Source: an uncultured Collinsella sp. (GTDB lineage Bacteria > Actinomycetota > Coriobacteriia > Coriobacteriales > Coriobacteriaceae). Taken from it: a DNA stretch of 64,000 bases. Under the pieces are notes generated by a model that saw only the letters and a list, made by a program, of their open reading frames with translations, made no database searches and was not told where the DNA came from. A program made the translations under genes and the position numbers. The stretch lies in assembly GCA_958354105.1 (NCBI GenBank), contig CATWVA010000006.1:1-64000 (forward strand), read 5' to 3'. Below are positions 25,861-34,676 of the stretch, piece after piece. Within the stretch, counting starts at the first letter, position 1. Each line of letters begins with the position of its first letter.

Positions 25861-26157
25861 TTAGTGCTCCTCGAGCTGATTGCCGAGCGGGGTAAAGATA
25901 TGCTCGCCGCTCTCGGGGTCGAACAGCTCGACCTGACCGGTGAGGACATCGATATACTGGTAGGACTGACGCGACTTGCGCCCGCGGCGCTCGTCGACCT
26001 CGACGATAAAGACGGCGGGGTGGACGCTCTTGATGGTGCCCATGCGCTCGACGACGCGGGTGCGGCCCATGTTGGCCTTCACCTTGACGCGATCGCCCAC
26101 CATATCGGTCAGCTTCTCGTGGATGTCGTCGACGTGATTGACTTCCATCTCTTCCAT
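25861..26157 (-). CDS. Veg family protein
   Basis: 98 residues. DRVKVKANMGRTRVVERMGTIKSVHPAVFIVEVDERRG and SYQYIDVLTGQVELF match the Bacillus Veg family (DUF1021), linked to biofilm regulation; Veg is commonly encoded beside ispE, as here. The ATG at 26157 has GGAGG at 8-nt spacing. An alternative ATG lies nine bases inside (26148). Confidence 0.85.
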   Translation of the reverse strand: MEEMEVNHVDDIHEKLTDMVGDRVKVKANMGRTRVVERMGTIKSVHPAVFIVEVDERRGRKSRQSYQYIDVLTGQVELFDPESGEHIFTPLGNQLEEH

Positions 26158-26271
26158 GAACAGGGCCTCCAGAAGGTGCAATTCAAAAAGGGGATAATAC
26201 CCCTAACATAGACAAAACTCTAATACTATAGCACCCTGCTGCCGCCATACGCAAGTAGCTAATTTGGCTAC

Positions 26272-26718
26272 TTACAGATTGTCGGTATCGAGGACGATGG
26301 TGAACGGACCGTCGTTGACCAAGTCGACTTTCATATCGGCGCCAAAGATGCCGTGCGCCACGTGTTCGACATCTTTGCGAACGAGCGTCAAGAAGTACTC
26401 GTAGAGCTCGTTGGCAACATCGGGGGCGCCGGCATCGGTAAACGATGGGCGGCGGCCGTGACGGCAATCGGCGAACAGCGTGAACTGCGACACTACGAGA
26501 ACCTCGCCGTCGACATCGGCAAGTGCCAGGTTGGTCTTGCCGTTCTCGTCCTCGTTAATGCGCAAGCCGCGGAGCTTGCCCCACAGCTTATCGGCCTCGG
26601 CACGCGTATCGCCATGGCCCACACCCAGCAGCACCAGATAGCCGCGCCCAATTTTGCCCACGCACTCGCCGTCGACCGTCACGCCGGCGTTGAGTACGCG
26701 CTGCACCACCGCGCGCAC
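26272..26718 (-). CDS. dtd: D-aminoacyl-tRNA deacylase
   Basis: 148 residues. The catalytic Thr-containing motif SQFTLFADCR and the cross-subunit Gly-cisPro motif NDGPFTIVL are both present. The homodimer removes D-amino acids (and glycine) from mischarged tRNAs. It begins 3 bp after the rdgB stop codon, in a run of nucleotide and tRNA quality-control genes. Confidence 0.95.
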   Translation of the reverse strand: MRAVVQRVLNAGVTVDGECVGKIGRGYLVLLGVGHGDTRAEADKLWGKLRGLRINEDENGKTNLALADVDGEVLVVSQFTLFADCRHGRRPSFTDAGAPDVANELYEYFLTLVRKDVEHVAHGIFGADMKVDLVNDGPFTIVLDTDNL

Positions 26719-26721
26719 GGC

Positions 26722-27363
26722 CTACTCCTCGCCCGTTAACTTGGCGGACAGATGCTCGAGCGCGTGGAATCGATGGCTGATGGCGTTCTTCTCGTCCGCC
26801 GTCAGCTCGGCCATGGTCTTGCCCGGCGTGTCGACCGGCAGGAACAGCGGGTCGTAGCCAAAGCCATGGTCGCCGCGGCCCTCGTGTGCGATGACGCCCT
26901 CGCAGGCGCCCTCGCCATAGGTGACCAGGCCGTCCGTATCGATGAGCACGACGACGCTCATAAAGCGCGCGGTGCGATCCTCGTCTGCCACGCCCTCCAG
27001 ATTCACGAGAAGCTTGGCGTTGTTGGCGGCATCGTCTCCGTGCACGCCCGCATAGCGCGCGCTATACACGCCAGGCTCGCCGTCCAGGGCATCAACGACC
27101 AAGCCCGAATCGTCGGCAATGGCCATAAGGCCCGTCTCCTCAACCGCAGCCTGCGCCTTGATGATGGCGTTCTCCAAAAACGTCGTGCCGTTTTCCTCGG
27201 GGTCCTCAAAATCGCCCAGCTGGCCGAGCGCCACAAAGCGAACCTCGGGCATAACCTTGCCCAAAATGGCCTCGATCTCGGTGAGCTTATGAGCGTTTCC
27301 GGTTGCCACGACGATGGTCGCCGCGGGGTCGAGGGTGTCGATGTCGATCTTCTCAAGTGCCAT
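26722..27363 (-). CDS. rdgB: Non-canonical purine NTP pyrophosphatase (RdgB/HAM1)
   Basis: 213 residues. N-terminal VVATGNAHKLTEIEAIL (the SxxN/K motif with substrate Lys), then LMAIADDSGLVVDAL (catalytic Asp), and the GFGYDPLFLPVD C-terminal motif identify the ITP/XTP hydrolase. It cleans the pool of deaminated purine nucleotides. The start at 27363 follows AAGGAGGCC; the frame upstream of it is unsupported. Confidence 0.94.
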   Translation of the reverse strand: MALEKIDIDTLDPAATIVVATGNAHKLTEIEAILGKVMPEVRFVALGQLGDFEDPEENGTTFLENAIIKAQAAVEETGLMAIADDSGLVVDALDGEPGVYSARYAGVHGDDAANNAKLLVNLEGVADEDRTARFMSVVVLIDTDGLVTYGEGACEGVIAHEGRGDHGFGYDPLFLPVDTPGKTMAELTADEKNAISHRFHALEHLSAKLTGEE

Positions 27364-27458
27364 AGCTGGCCTCCTTGTCTCTATAGCAATGCCGTGTTGA
27401 GGACGACGAGGACCTCGGCCTCTCTCCCCTCTCAATCAACGGCAGTCTTATACTTCGA

Positions 27459-27510
27459 CGTTTTCCCAGATAAAACCTACCAAAATAAACCTGTCCCTAT
27501 TTGGCAGGTT
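27459..27510 (+). repeat. Dispersed hairpin element, copy 1 (abuts rph stop codon)
   Basis: CGTTTTCCCAGATAAAACCT starts the element and AACCTGTCCC lies in its loop; TTGGCAGGTT closes the stem. The rph stop codon TAA (27509-27511) sits on the end of the stem. Two further copies are at 53190-53241 and, inverted, at 58058-58110. Confidence 0.8.
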
Positions 27511-28234
27511 AGGCGAGGGCTTGGCGCTGGAGCTCGATGAGCTCGGCGATGCCTTTGTCGCCCAGGTCGAGCAGGGCGTTGAGGCGTTTTCGGTCGAAGG
27601 GCGCCTGCTCGCCGGTACCCTGAAGCTCGATCATCTCACCGGTATCGGTGGCGACAAGGTTCATGTCGACCTCGGCATGGCTGTCCTCGGAATAATCGAG
27701 GTCAAGCAGCGTATTGCCGTCGACAACGCCCATGGAGATGGCAGCCACCTGGCCGATAAGCGGGATACGCTCGATCTTGCCCGCCTCGACCCACATGGCG
27801 AGGGCGTCGTGCAGCGCCACCCAGGCGCCGGTGATGCTCGCTGTACGCGTGCCGCCATCGGCCTGAATCACATCGCAGTCAACGGTGACGGTGTACTCGC
27901 CGAGCGCCTTCATGTTGACGACGGTACGCAGGCTGCGGCCAATGAGGCGCTCGATCTCCATGGAGCGACCCTTGCGGTTGGCGTGCTCGCGCTTGCAGCG
28001 CTTGCCGGTCGACGCCGGCAGCATGGCGTATTCCGCGGTCACCCAACCGGCCTTAGCTCCCTTTCGCCAGCCCGGTACGCCCTCCTCGATAGTGGCGGCG
28101 CACAGCACGCGCGTGTCACCGAACTCGGCCAAACACGAGCCGTGGGCGTGCTTCATGACGCCACGGGTGAGCTTAACGGGGCGCAACTCGTTGGCGGCGC
28201 GACCGTTGGCGCGGTTGACCTGCATGTACTCCAT
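27509..28234 (-). CDS. rph: RNase PH
   Basis: 241 residues. Phosphorolytic 3'-exoribonuclease that trims tRNA 3' ends. RPVKLTRGVMKHAHGSCLAEFGDTRVLC, the RKGRSMEIERLIGRSLRTV phosphate-binding region (Arg in motif) and DCDVIQADGGTRTASITGA are conserved. AAAGGATATTTCT precedes the ATG. The stop codon is contiguous with a repeat hairpin, so this element has inserted at or next to the gene end. Confidence 0.95.
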   Translation of the reverse strand: MEYMQVNRANGRAANELRPVKLTRGVMKHAHGSCLAEFGDTRVLCAATIEEGVPGWRKGAKAGWVTAEYAMLPASTGKRCKREHANRKGRSMEIERLIGRSLRTVVNMKALGEYTVTVDCDVIQADGGTRTASITGAWVALHDALAMWVEAGKIERIPLIGQVAAISMGVVDGNTLLDLDYSEDSHAEVDMNLVATDTGEMIELQGTGEQAPFDRKRLNALLDLGDKGIAELIELQRQALA

Positions 28235-28288
28235 AGAAATATCCTTTCGGCAAAAGATGTGGCGAAGGCTTTGGCGGCTGCCTTACAT

Positions 28289-29173
28289 CTATTTCAGTTC
28301 GTCGATATCGATATGCTCAATGCTCTTGAGCGGCTGGCCAAAGATAAAGCTGCCCGCCACCGCAAACTCGGCAATGTTATCGGCCGTCGTGGCAAAACGA
28401 TGCTGCGGCTCGGCGGCGTCGCCCGCCAGCTGCTCGCGGCGCGTGAGGATATCGGTCAGCTCGCGCGTGGTCTCCTCGGCGGAACTCACGACGCGCACCC
28501 CAGGCCCCAGCGCATGCCGGATAGGTCCCACCAACAGCGGAAAATGCGTACAGCCGAGCACCACGGTATCGATACCGTGGTCGCGCAGCGGCTCAACCGT
28601 GGCACCCACCAGCGCACGCACGGCAGGCGTATCGAAGATGTCCTCGTTCTCAAGCCACTGTTCCTGCAGATGTGCACCCGAGGCGAGCTCGTGTTCGACA
28701 ACCTCGACAAAGCTCGAGGCAGGACAACCGTATACATCGACGCCGGCATCTAGATCCTGAATGGCGCGCGTGTAGGCGCCCGAGCGAATGGTGAGGTTGG
28801 TGGCGAGCACGCCCACGCGACGCGTACGCGTGCTGTTGATTGCCGCACGGGCACCCGGCGCGATCACACCGATCACGGGAACGTCGAGCACCTGCTGGGC
28901 CAGACGCAAGGCCGCAGCGGTCGCCGTGTTGCAGGCGATGACCATAATCTTGACGTCGTGCTTCGAAAGCCAACGACCCGCCTGCAACGCAAACGAGCGC
29001 ACTTCATCCTCGGTGCGGGTGCCGTAGGGGCAGCGCTTGGTGTCGCCAAAGTAGTAGACGGACTCGTGCGGCAGCGCCGTCGCAATCGCGCGCGCAACCG
29101 TCAGACCGCCCAAACCAGAATCGAACACGCCAATCGGACGCGTGTCGCCTGCCGGATTCTCGATATCGGACAT
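28289..29173 (-). CDS. murI: Glutamate racemase
   Basis: 294 residues. GVFDSGLGGLTV (substrate loop), YFGDTKRCPYGTR, the first catalytic Cys in VIACNTATAAAL and the second in VLGCTHFPLL are present. It supplies D-glutamate for peptidoglycan. It is part of the minus-strand group rph-murI, with murE further upstream. Confidence 0.95.
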   Translation of the reverse strand: MSDIENPAGDTRPIGVFDSGLGGLTVARAIATALPHESVYYFGDTKRCPYGTRTEDEVRSFALQAGRWLSKHDVKIMVIACNTATAAALRLAQQVLDVPVIGVIAPGARAAINSTRTRRVGVLATNLTIRSGAYTRAIQDLDAGVDVYGCPASSFVEVVEHELASGAHLQEQWLENEDIFDTPAVRALVGATVEPLRDHGIDTVVLGCTHFPLLVGPIRHALGPGVRVVSSAEETTRELTDILTRREQLAGDAAEPQHRFATTADNIAEFAVAGSFIFGQPLKSIEHIDIDELK

Positions 29174-29224
29174 TACCTCACCAGTCTCTCTCGAAAAGAC
29201 ATGTCCAAGTGCAGCGACGCCGCG

Positions 29225-30136
29225 CTACGAACGCGCCGCGACCAGCAGCTCGGCCGTTGCCACCCAGCCGTCGACAATCTTGCCGCGTGTGACGTAGGCG
29301 TTATCGCAAGCGTCCAGGAACTCGGGCGCGCCGGCGCTCGTCAGGCCATTCTCGACCAGGCAGAACGTGCCCACGTGATCGGCCATGTAGAAGTCGGACT
29401 CGGAATCGCCGAGCGCGAGCGTCTCCTCGCGCTCGATCCCCAGGTGCTCGCAGAAGCGCGCGATGGCAACGCCCTTGTTGAGGCCGGCGGGATTGATGTT
29501 AAACGCGCGACCGTCCTCGACGCGATCGAGCTCGAGCGTCGTCGGCTTGGACAGATGCGTCAGGTGACCGTTACAGGCCCACACCAGGCCGCAGCCGGCC
29601 TCGTCCAGGATGGCCTGGACCTCATTGTCGGGCACATCGCCGCGCATGCCGACGGTGACCTCGCGGTACTTGTAGCCGGTCGACATGTCGTTGTGATACT
29701 CGATCTTGTGCGGCCAGCGGGCAAGAATCTTCTCGCACACGCCGGTCTGCTCGATCACCTGGTGCGGAGTAAGGCCGCAGGCGGGGTCGTAAGGCATGTC
29801 GCCAGTCAGATACTCCCAATCGTTGGCTTTGAGGTCGTACATGACCAGGCCGCCCATCTCACCAATGTAGGAGTTGAGGCCGAGCACGCGCGCGTCCTCG
29901 TGGATCATGGTACGGTTGCGGCCCGAGGTGGGAACCACCTGAATGCCAGCGCGAGCGAGCGCCACGACGGCCTCGACGAGTTTGGTCGAGGGGTTGCCGT
30001 CGTTGTCGCGCAGCACGCACGAGCCGGGCGCGAGCATCGTGGCATCCAGGTCGGTAAAGACGTACTTGACCTTGGCCAAGCGCTCGCGCATCTCGCCCGA
30101 AAGCTCGGCAACGGTCGGCAAGGTGTTGTGGGACAT
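29225..30136 (-). CDS. HAD-family phosphatase
   Basis: 303 residues. FTDLDATMLAPGS is motif I (nucleophile Asp), VPTSGRNRTM motif II, NKGVAIARF motif III (Lys) and ALGDSESDFYMAD motif IV. The C2-type cap between them (about 85-220) and the overall form resemble Cof-like or mannosyl-phosphoglycerate phosphatases. A specific substrate cannot be named. The ATG at 30136 follows GGAGTAACC. Confidence 0.85.
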   Translation of the reverse strand: MSHNTLPTVAELSGEMRERLAKVKYVFTDLDATMLAPGSCVLRDNDGNPSTKLVEAVVALARAGIQVVPTSGRNRTMIHEDARVLGLNSYIGEMGGLVMYDLKANDWEYLTGDMPYDPACGLTPHQVIEQTGVCEKILARWPHKIEYHNDMSTGYKYREVTVGMRGDVPDNEVQAILDEAGCGLVWACNGHLTHLSKPTTLELDRVEDGRAFNINPAGLNKGVAIARFCEHLGIEREETLALGDSESDFYMADHVGTFCLVENGLTSAGAPEFLDACDNAYVTRGKIVDGWVATAELLVAARS

Positions 30137-30243
30137 GGTTACTCCGTTTACGTAGAAGGGTTTGGACTTGGACGGCATGTTTTGATTGAGGGAACACGCT
30201 TATGGCGACAGCGCACTCAGGGCGCCGCCGCCATCATGGTTCA

Positions 30244-31806
30244 TTAGTCAAACTGGGTAACATCGATTAGGCGATTGGCCAGCGAAAGGTCGCTCTCGAT
30301 GGGCACGAACTCGTCGCCCACGTGCATGAGCTCCTCGTCACCCTTTGCCAGCAGCAAGACAATGGTAGGAGCATTGGGGTTGATGTACTCCTCGCGCGCC
30401 GCCTTGAACGCCGCATGCACAGCGGCTTCGCGATCGAGGATGATCTTGTTCGGCGTATCATCGGGAACATGTTCGGCAAGCTCGCGACAGACCTTCATCG
30501 GGTCCTCGTGAGCCGGGTCCTCGTTGGCAAAAATCATCAGGTCGGAATATGGTGCGGCCTCGCGCGGAAGCTGCTCGCGGCGCTCCTGCGCCTTGCCGCC
30601 GGCAGCGCCAAACACCGCGATGACCGGGCTGGCGGGAAACGCGCGCTTGACCGACGAGAAAAGCGAGCGGAACGAAAGCTGGTTGTGCGCGTAGTCGACG
30701 ACACAAATCACGCGGCCGTCCTTCGACTCCACGACCTCCATACGGCCCGGCACACGCAGTTTGGAGAGGCCCTTCTTGATGGCATCGATACCGATGCCGA
30801 TCTCGCGCGCAGCGGCGATAGCGACCAGCGCGTTCTCCACGTTAAAGTCTCCCGCGATACCCAGCAGGACCTTCTCCCCCGCCTCGGACTCGTCGGCACA
30901 CAGGCCATGCAAGTTGAACTCGATGCTAAAGCCGACCATGCGTACGTCGCTCGCCCACAGGCTTGCCTCGGGATGCTCGACGCCAACGGTCACCAAGCGC
31001 TCGGCCGTCGACGCTGCCTCCAGCACACGGTCGACCTCTTCGGTGCCCAGATTCACCACGGCGGTCTTTGCCTGGTCAAAGATCCTGAGTTTGCTCTCAA
31101 AATAATCCTCAAACGTGGGGTGTTCGATCGGCGAGATGTGGTCGCGGCCGATGTTGAGGAAGCACGCCACGTCAAACGGCAGATTCTCGACGCGTTGGTA
31201 CTTGAGCGCCTGGCTCGAAACCTCCATGACCATGGACTGGCGACCGGACGTGCGGCAGTTGGCGATATGGCGCCAAACCTCGGGGGCCTCGGGCGTGGTG
31301 TTGGTGCTCTCGTAGCACTCGATACCATCGTCGGTACTCACCGAGCCGATCATGCCGCAGGACTCGCCCGCCGCCTTGATGATGGACTGGAGCATAAAAG
31401 CGGCCGTGGTCTTTCCCTTGGTGCCGGTGATGCCCACGATCTTGACGTCGCGGTCGGGACGGTCGTAGACCTCCGGCGGCAACAAGGCCATGGCCGTGCG
31501 AACGCTGTCCACGACCAGCATCGCAGCACCGCTCTCCTGCGCCAGCGGCTCCAGAGACTCGACCAGCGACTCCTCGCACACAAATGCGACGGCGCCCGCA
31601 TCGAGCGCCACGCGCAAAAACGCGGGCTTAAAGGCAGCACCTTTGCAGAAGAACACGTCACCTGCCGAGACCGCGCGCGAATCAAACGAGCAGCCGGTCA
31701 CGGCACGCTCGTCAACCTGCTCCGATGCGCGCAGCTCGCCGCACACATCGAGAAGCTTGGCAAGCGTATCGACCGTGGTCACGGTCGCGGAATCCGAATG
31801 GTGCAT
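30244..31806 (-). CDS. murE: UDP-N-acetylmuramyl-tripeptide synthetase (MurE family)
   Basis: 520 residues. The N-terminal Mur ligase domain is SFDSRAVSAGDVFFCKG; the ATP loop is VGITGTKGKTTAAF; the conserved EVSSQAL, NIGRDHISPIEH and the carbamate-type Lys region follow. At 429-436 the substrate motif reads EDPAHEDP instead of the DNPR of meso-DAP enzymes. That resembles lysine-type MurE, so L-Lys or L-Orn is the likely third residue of the stem peptide. It adds the diamino acid to UDP-MurNAc-Ala-Glu. Confidence 0.9.
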   Translation of the reverse strand: MHHSDSATVTTVDTLAKLLDVCGELRASEQVDERAVTGCSFDSRAVSAGDVFFCKGAAFKPAFLRVALDAGAVAFVCEESLVESLEPLAQESGAAMLVVDSVRTAMALLPPEVYDRPDRDVKIVGITGTKGKTTAAFMLQSIIKAAGESCGMIGSVSTDDGIECYESTNTTPEAPEVWRHIANCRTSGRQSMVMEVSSQALKYQRVENLPFDVACFLNIGRDHISPIEHPTFEDYFESKLRIFDQAKTAVVNLGTEEVDRVLEAASTAERLVTVGVEHPEASLWASDVRMVGFSIEFNLHGLCADESEAGEKVLLGIAGDFNVENALVAIAAAREIGIGIDAIKKGLSKLRVPGRMEVVESKDGRVICVVDYAHNQLSFRSLFSSVKRAFPASPVIAVFGAAGGKAQERREQLPREAAPYSDLMIFANEDPAHEDPMKVCRELAEHVPDDTPNKIILDREAAVHAAFKAAREEYINPNAPTIVLLLAKGDEELMHVGDEFVPIESDLSLANRLIDVTQFD

Positions 31807-31867
31807 CTTTCACCTTTCTCAGCCATTTGGCAGGGACGGTTTTTATAGTAACTGAAACGCACCCACG

Positions 31868-31893
31868 CAAAAACGGCTCCCGGAGGAGCCGTT
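31868..31893 (-). terminator. asnB terminator
   Basis: AACGGCTCC-CGGA-GGAGCCGTT, with a TTTTTGC tract on the minus strand 26 bp past the asnB stop. Confidence 0.75.
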
Positions 31894-31918
31894 ACGCGCA
31901 GGCGTTCGTAAGCCGAGG

Positions 31919-33799
31919 CTAGGCAGCCTGAACAGCGGGCTGGTCCTCGTCGATAAAGAAGCGCTTGTACCACACCAGGAACACGAGCGGCGTATAGATC
32001 TTGCGCTGGAAATCGCCCTTGCCCGCAAAGTGCAGATCGAGCAGGTGCATGAGCTCGTCGGTATCGAAGAACTCGCTTGCCCACGGCGCGGTGAAGTACT
32101 CCTTGACATAGTCGTACCACTTTTGCTCGCGCAGCCAGTAGACAATCGGCACCGGGAAGCCCACCTTGGGACGGGTGGCCCACTCATCGGGCAGCGACTT
32201 GTTGGCAGCGTGGCGGAGTACTTGTTTGTTGCCGTTCTCGTTGATGCGGTAGCGGTCGGGAATGTGCTCGGCGAACTCCATAACTTTGCGGTCCAGGAAG
32301 GGCACGCGCAGCTCCAGCGAGTGCGCCATGCACATCTTGTCGGCCTTGAGCAGAATGTCGCCCGGGAGCCACATGTTCATATCCAGATACTGCTTCTTAA
32401 CCAGCTCGGGCTGACCCTTCACGCGTGCGTAGATGGGTGCAGCGAGCTCAAAGGCGCCGTCGCCGGTGTTGTACTCGGGCTTGAGCACGCCGTCGACCTC
32501 GCGCTCCGGCCATACCAGAGCCTGTCCCAGGAACGACTTCTCGGGGATCTCGGCACCCTTGACCAGGAAGTTATGTCCCTTGAAGTACGGCATATGCAGC
32601 GCCAGGTTACCGAGCGCGCGACGGATGGGCAGCGGCACCATCTTTTTGTACTTGCGCACCGGGACCGTATCCTCGTAGTAGGCGTAGCCGCCAAAGAGTT
32701 CGTCGGCGCCTTCGCCCGAAAGCACGACGGTGACGTCCTTGCGGGCCATCTCGGCCAAGAACCACAGCGGCACGGAAGACAGGTTGGACTGCGGCTCGTC
32801 CATGTGATACTGGATGTCCTCGAGCGCACCGAAGAACTCGTCGGCGGTAATCATCTTGCGAACGTTCTCGACGCCGAGCTTATCGGAAAGCTCCTTGGCG
32901 TAGTTGGTCTCGTTGAAGTTCTTGTAGTCAAAGCCCACCGAGAAGGTCTTGTCGGGCATAAGGCAAGCGGCGATGTAGCTGGAGTCGACGCCACCGGAGA
33001 GGAACGACGCGACCTTGACGTCGGCGATGCGATGGGCCTCGACGCTCTCGTGCACGACCTCGTCCAGCTCGTCAACATACTCTTCGAACGGCTTCTCGAC
33101 GGCAGAGTAATCGCAATCCCAGTAGCGCTCGATGTTCATCTTGCCGGTCGGGATATCGACGGTAAAGTAGTGCGCCGGCGGCAGCTTGTAGACACCCTCG
33201 AAGAAGGTCTCCTCGGTTGCCGAATACTGCAGCGTCATGTACGGACGCAGAGCCTTTTTGTTGACCGCCTTGTGGAAGTGCGGGTAGTCCAGGAAGCTCT
33301 TGATCTCGGAACCAAAGAGCACGCCCGGAGCGCCGTCGCCCGCATCGGCCATGGGATAGTAGTAAAGCGGCTTGATGCCAAAGATGTCGCGGGCGCCAAA
33401 AAGCTTGTTCTTCTTTTTGTCCCAGATGACGAAGGCGTACATACCGCGCAGGCGATCGAGGACGGCCTCGCCCCACTCCTCGTAGCCGTGTAGGAGACTC
33501 TCGGTGTCGGCGCCGCAGTGGAACTTGTAGCCCTTGGCCTCGAGCTCGGAACGGAGTTCTTGGAAGTTGTAGATCTCGCCGTTAAAGACGATAACGACGC
33601 TGCCGTCCTCATTGGCCATGGGCTGAGCGCCGGCCTCGGTCAGGTCGAGGATCGACAGGCGGCGGAAGCCCAGGGCAACGCGGCCGTCGATAAACTGACC
33701 GCCCATGTCGGGACCGCGATGGACGATGCGGTCCATCATCTTGGTGAGCACCTCGGATTGGTTATCCGTCCCACCGACAAAACCGACAAAACCGCACAT
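31919..33799 (-). CDS. asnB: Asparagine synthase (glutamine-hydrolysing)
   Basis: 626 residues. The N-terminal glutaminase begins MCGFVGF (Cys2 nucleophile) with FNGEIYNFQELR. The synthase half has the SxGGVDSS ATP pyrophosphatase loop (FLSGGVDSSYIA) and VVLSGEGADELFGGY. It converts aspartate to asparagine with glutamine as the nitrogen donor. GAGGGGATAGT precedes the ATG. Confidence 0.95.
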   Translation of the reverse strand: MCGFVGFVGGTDNQSEVLTKMMDRIVHRGPDMGGQFIDGRVALGFRRLSILDLTEAGAQPMANEDGSVVIVFNGEIYNFQELRSELEAKGYKFHCGADTESLLHGYEEWGEAVLDRLRGMYAFVIWDKKKNKLFGARDIFGIKPLYYYPMADAGDGAPGVLFGSEIKSFLDYPHFHKAVNKKALRPYMTLQYSATEETFFEGVYKLPPAHYFTVDIPTGKMNIERYWDCDYSAVEKPFEEYVDELDEVVHESVEAHRIADVKVASFLSGGVDSSYIAACLMPDKTFSVGFDYKNFNETNYAKELSDKLGVENVRKMITADEFFGALEDIQYHMDEPQSNLSSVPLWFLAEMARKDVTVVLSGEGADELFGGYAYYEDTVPVRKYKKMVPLPIRRALGNLALHMPYFKGHNFLVKGAEIPEKSFLGQALVWPEREVDGVLKPEYNTGDGAFELAAPIYARVKGQPELVKKQYLDMNMWLPGDILLKADKMCMAHSLELRVPFLDRKVMEFAEHIPDRYRINENGNKQVLRHAANKSLPDEWATRPKVGFPVPIVYWLREQKWYDYVKEYFTAPWASEFFDTDELMHLLDLHFAGKGDFQRKIYTPLVFLVWYKRFFIDEDQPAVQAA

Positions 33800-33986
33800 A
33801 TACTATCCCCTCTGCTGTTGCTGGGCATCAAATCGAATCAGTAGCTTTTGAGTATACCCGAGGGTGTAAAGAGGGGCGGAATGTTCAGGCAATCTCAACT
33901 GAATCAGCTCCGCTGTGACACGCGCCAGTTACCTTTAATGGATATGAGATGAATGAGGCGATTGTTTTGCTATACTCTCTCCGCAC

Positions 33987-34062
33987 GGGCGATTGGCGCA
34001 ACGGTTAGCGCAGGTGCTTTACACGCACAAGGCTGGGGGTTCGAATCCCTCATCGCCCACCA
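33987..34062 (+). tRNA. tRNA-Val (anticodon UAC)
   Basis: GGGCGAT pairs with ATCGCCC; the anticodon arm GGTGC-TTTACAC-GCAC gives TAC. T-arm GGTTCGAATCC is canonical, and CCA is encoded (34060-34062). A -10-like TATACT lies at 33971-33976. Confidence 0.95.
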
Positions 34063-34321
34063 CTGAATTGTTAGGCCTCCAGTGATGGAGGCCTTTCTTT
34101 TTTGGCCCATCGCAGAGGGATTCGAACCCGCAAGGGTGCGGAGCTGAGGAAACGCGCAAGCGTTTTCCAGCGCAGCACGCGAGGGCCGCAGGCCCGAAGC
34201 GGAAGCGGGCGGCGCCAGCCGCACGCGGACATCCCTCATCGCCCACCACTGAATTGTTAGGCCTCCAGCGATGGAGGCCTTTCTTTTTTTCAGGCCCATC
34301 GCAGAGGGATTCGAACCCGCC
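34046..34321. repeat. Two ~90-bp direct copies of the tRNA-Val tail, terminator and inverted T-arm fragment
   Basis: Copy 1 (34046-34133) begins with the tRNA-Val 3' end, followed by a terminator hairpin and then an inverted tRNA fragment (reverse complement GGGTTCGAATCCCTC). Copy 2 (34232-34321) repeats all of this at a 186-bp offset, without the rest of the tRNA. ORFs read through this area are artefacts. Confidence 0.8.
34074..34103 (+). terminator. tRNA-Val terminator
   Basis: GGCCTCCA-GTGA-TGGAGGCC followed by TTTCTTTTTT. An almost identical hairpin recurs at 34260-34290. Confidence 0.85.
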
Positions 34322-34362
34322 AGCACGTCTGTCACAAAGGCCGTGGCCAAATAATGGCAAAA

Positions 34363-34541
34363 ATGAGTACTGCTGCTTTGTTTGCAACATATAAAAAGAT
34401 AGTATTTGCTTAAGTTACGCAACATATGTCCATTATAAGGACTAACAGTTAGATCAAAATCGTGCATTCATCGCCATTTCGACTTGCCATCTGGCCTTAT
34501 TAGTCCAAAATTGCTGCTACCAACTCGGTAACAGTACTCAT
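34363..34541. other. AT-rich non-coding stretch with a distant 10-bp inverted repeat
   Basis: The area 34322-34676 lacks a gene. It is AT-rich relative to its surroundings. ATGAGTACTG (34363-34372) is inverted at 34532-34541, and GCCTTAG/CTAAGGC forms a small hairpin near 34573-34591. It could be a relic of an element once inserted by tRNA-Val. Confidence 0.4.
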
Positions 34542-34676
34542 ATTTGATGTTTTTTGACCAGCGGGTCTCCCTGCCTTAGCAAATCTAAGGCAAAACGGGC
34601 TCCAGACCGCTGAATCATGCCACATAGGGCACGCCCGCAGTCCGGAACCCGGTCCAAATTGAGTTATTGCGCCGCG

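Noticed and set aside
30322..31848. A 508-codon plus-strand frame over murE
   Set aside because: Antisense shadow of murE with no motif.
33970..34467. A 165-codon minus-strand ORF across tRNA-Val
   Set aside because: It is read through the tRNA, terminators and duplicated tail, giving the repeated phrase GGLTIQWWAMRD.
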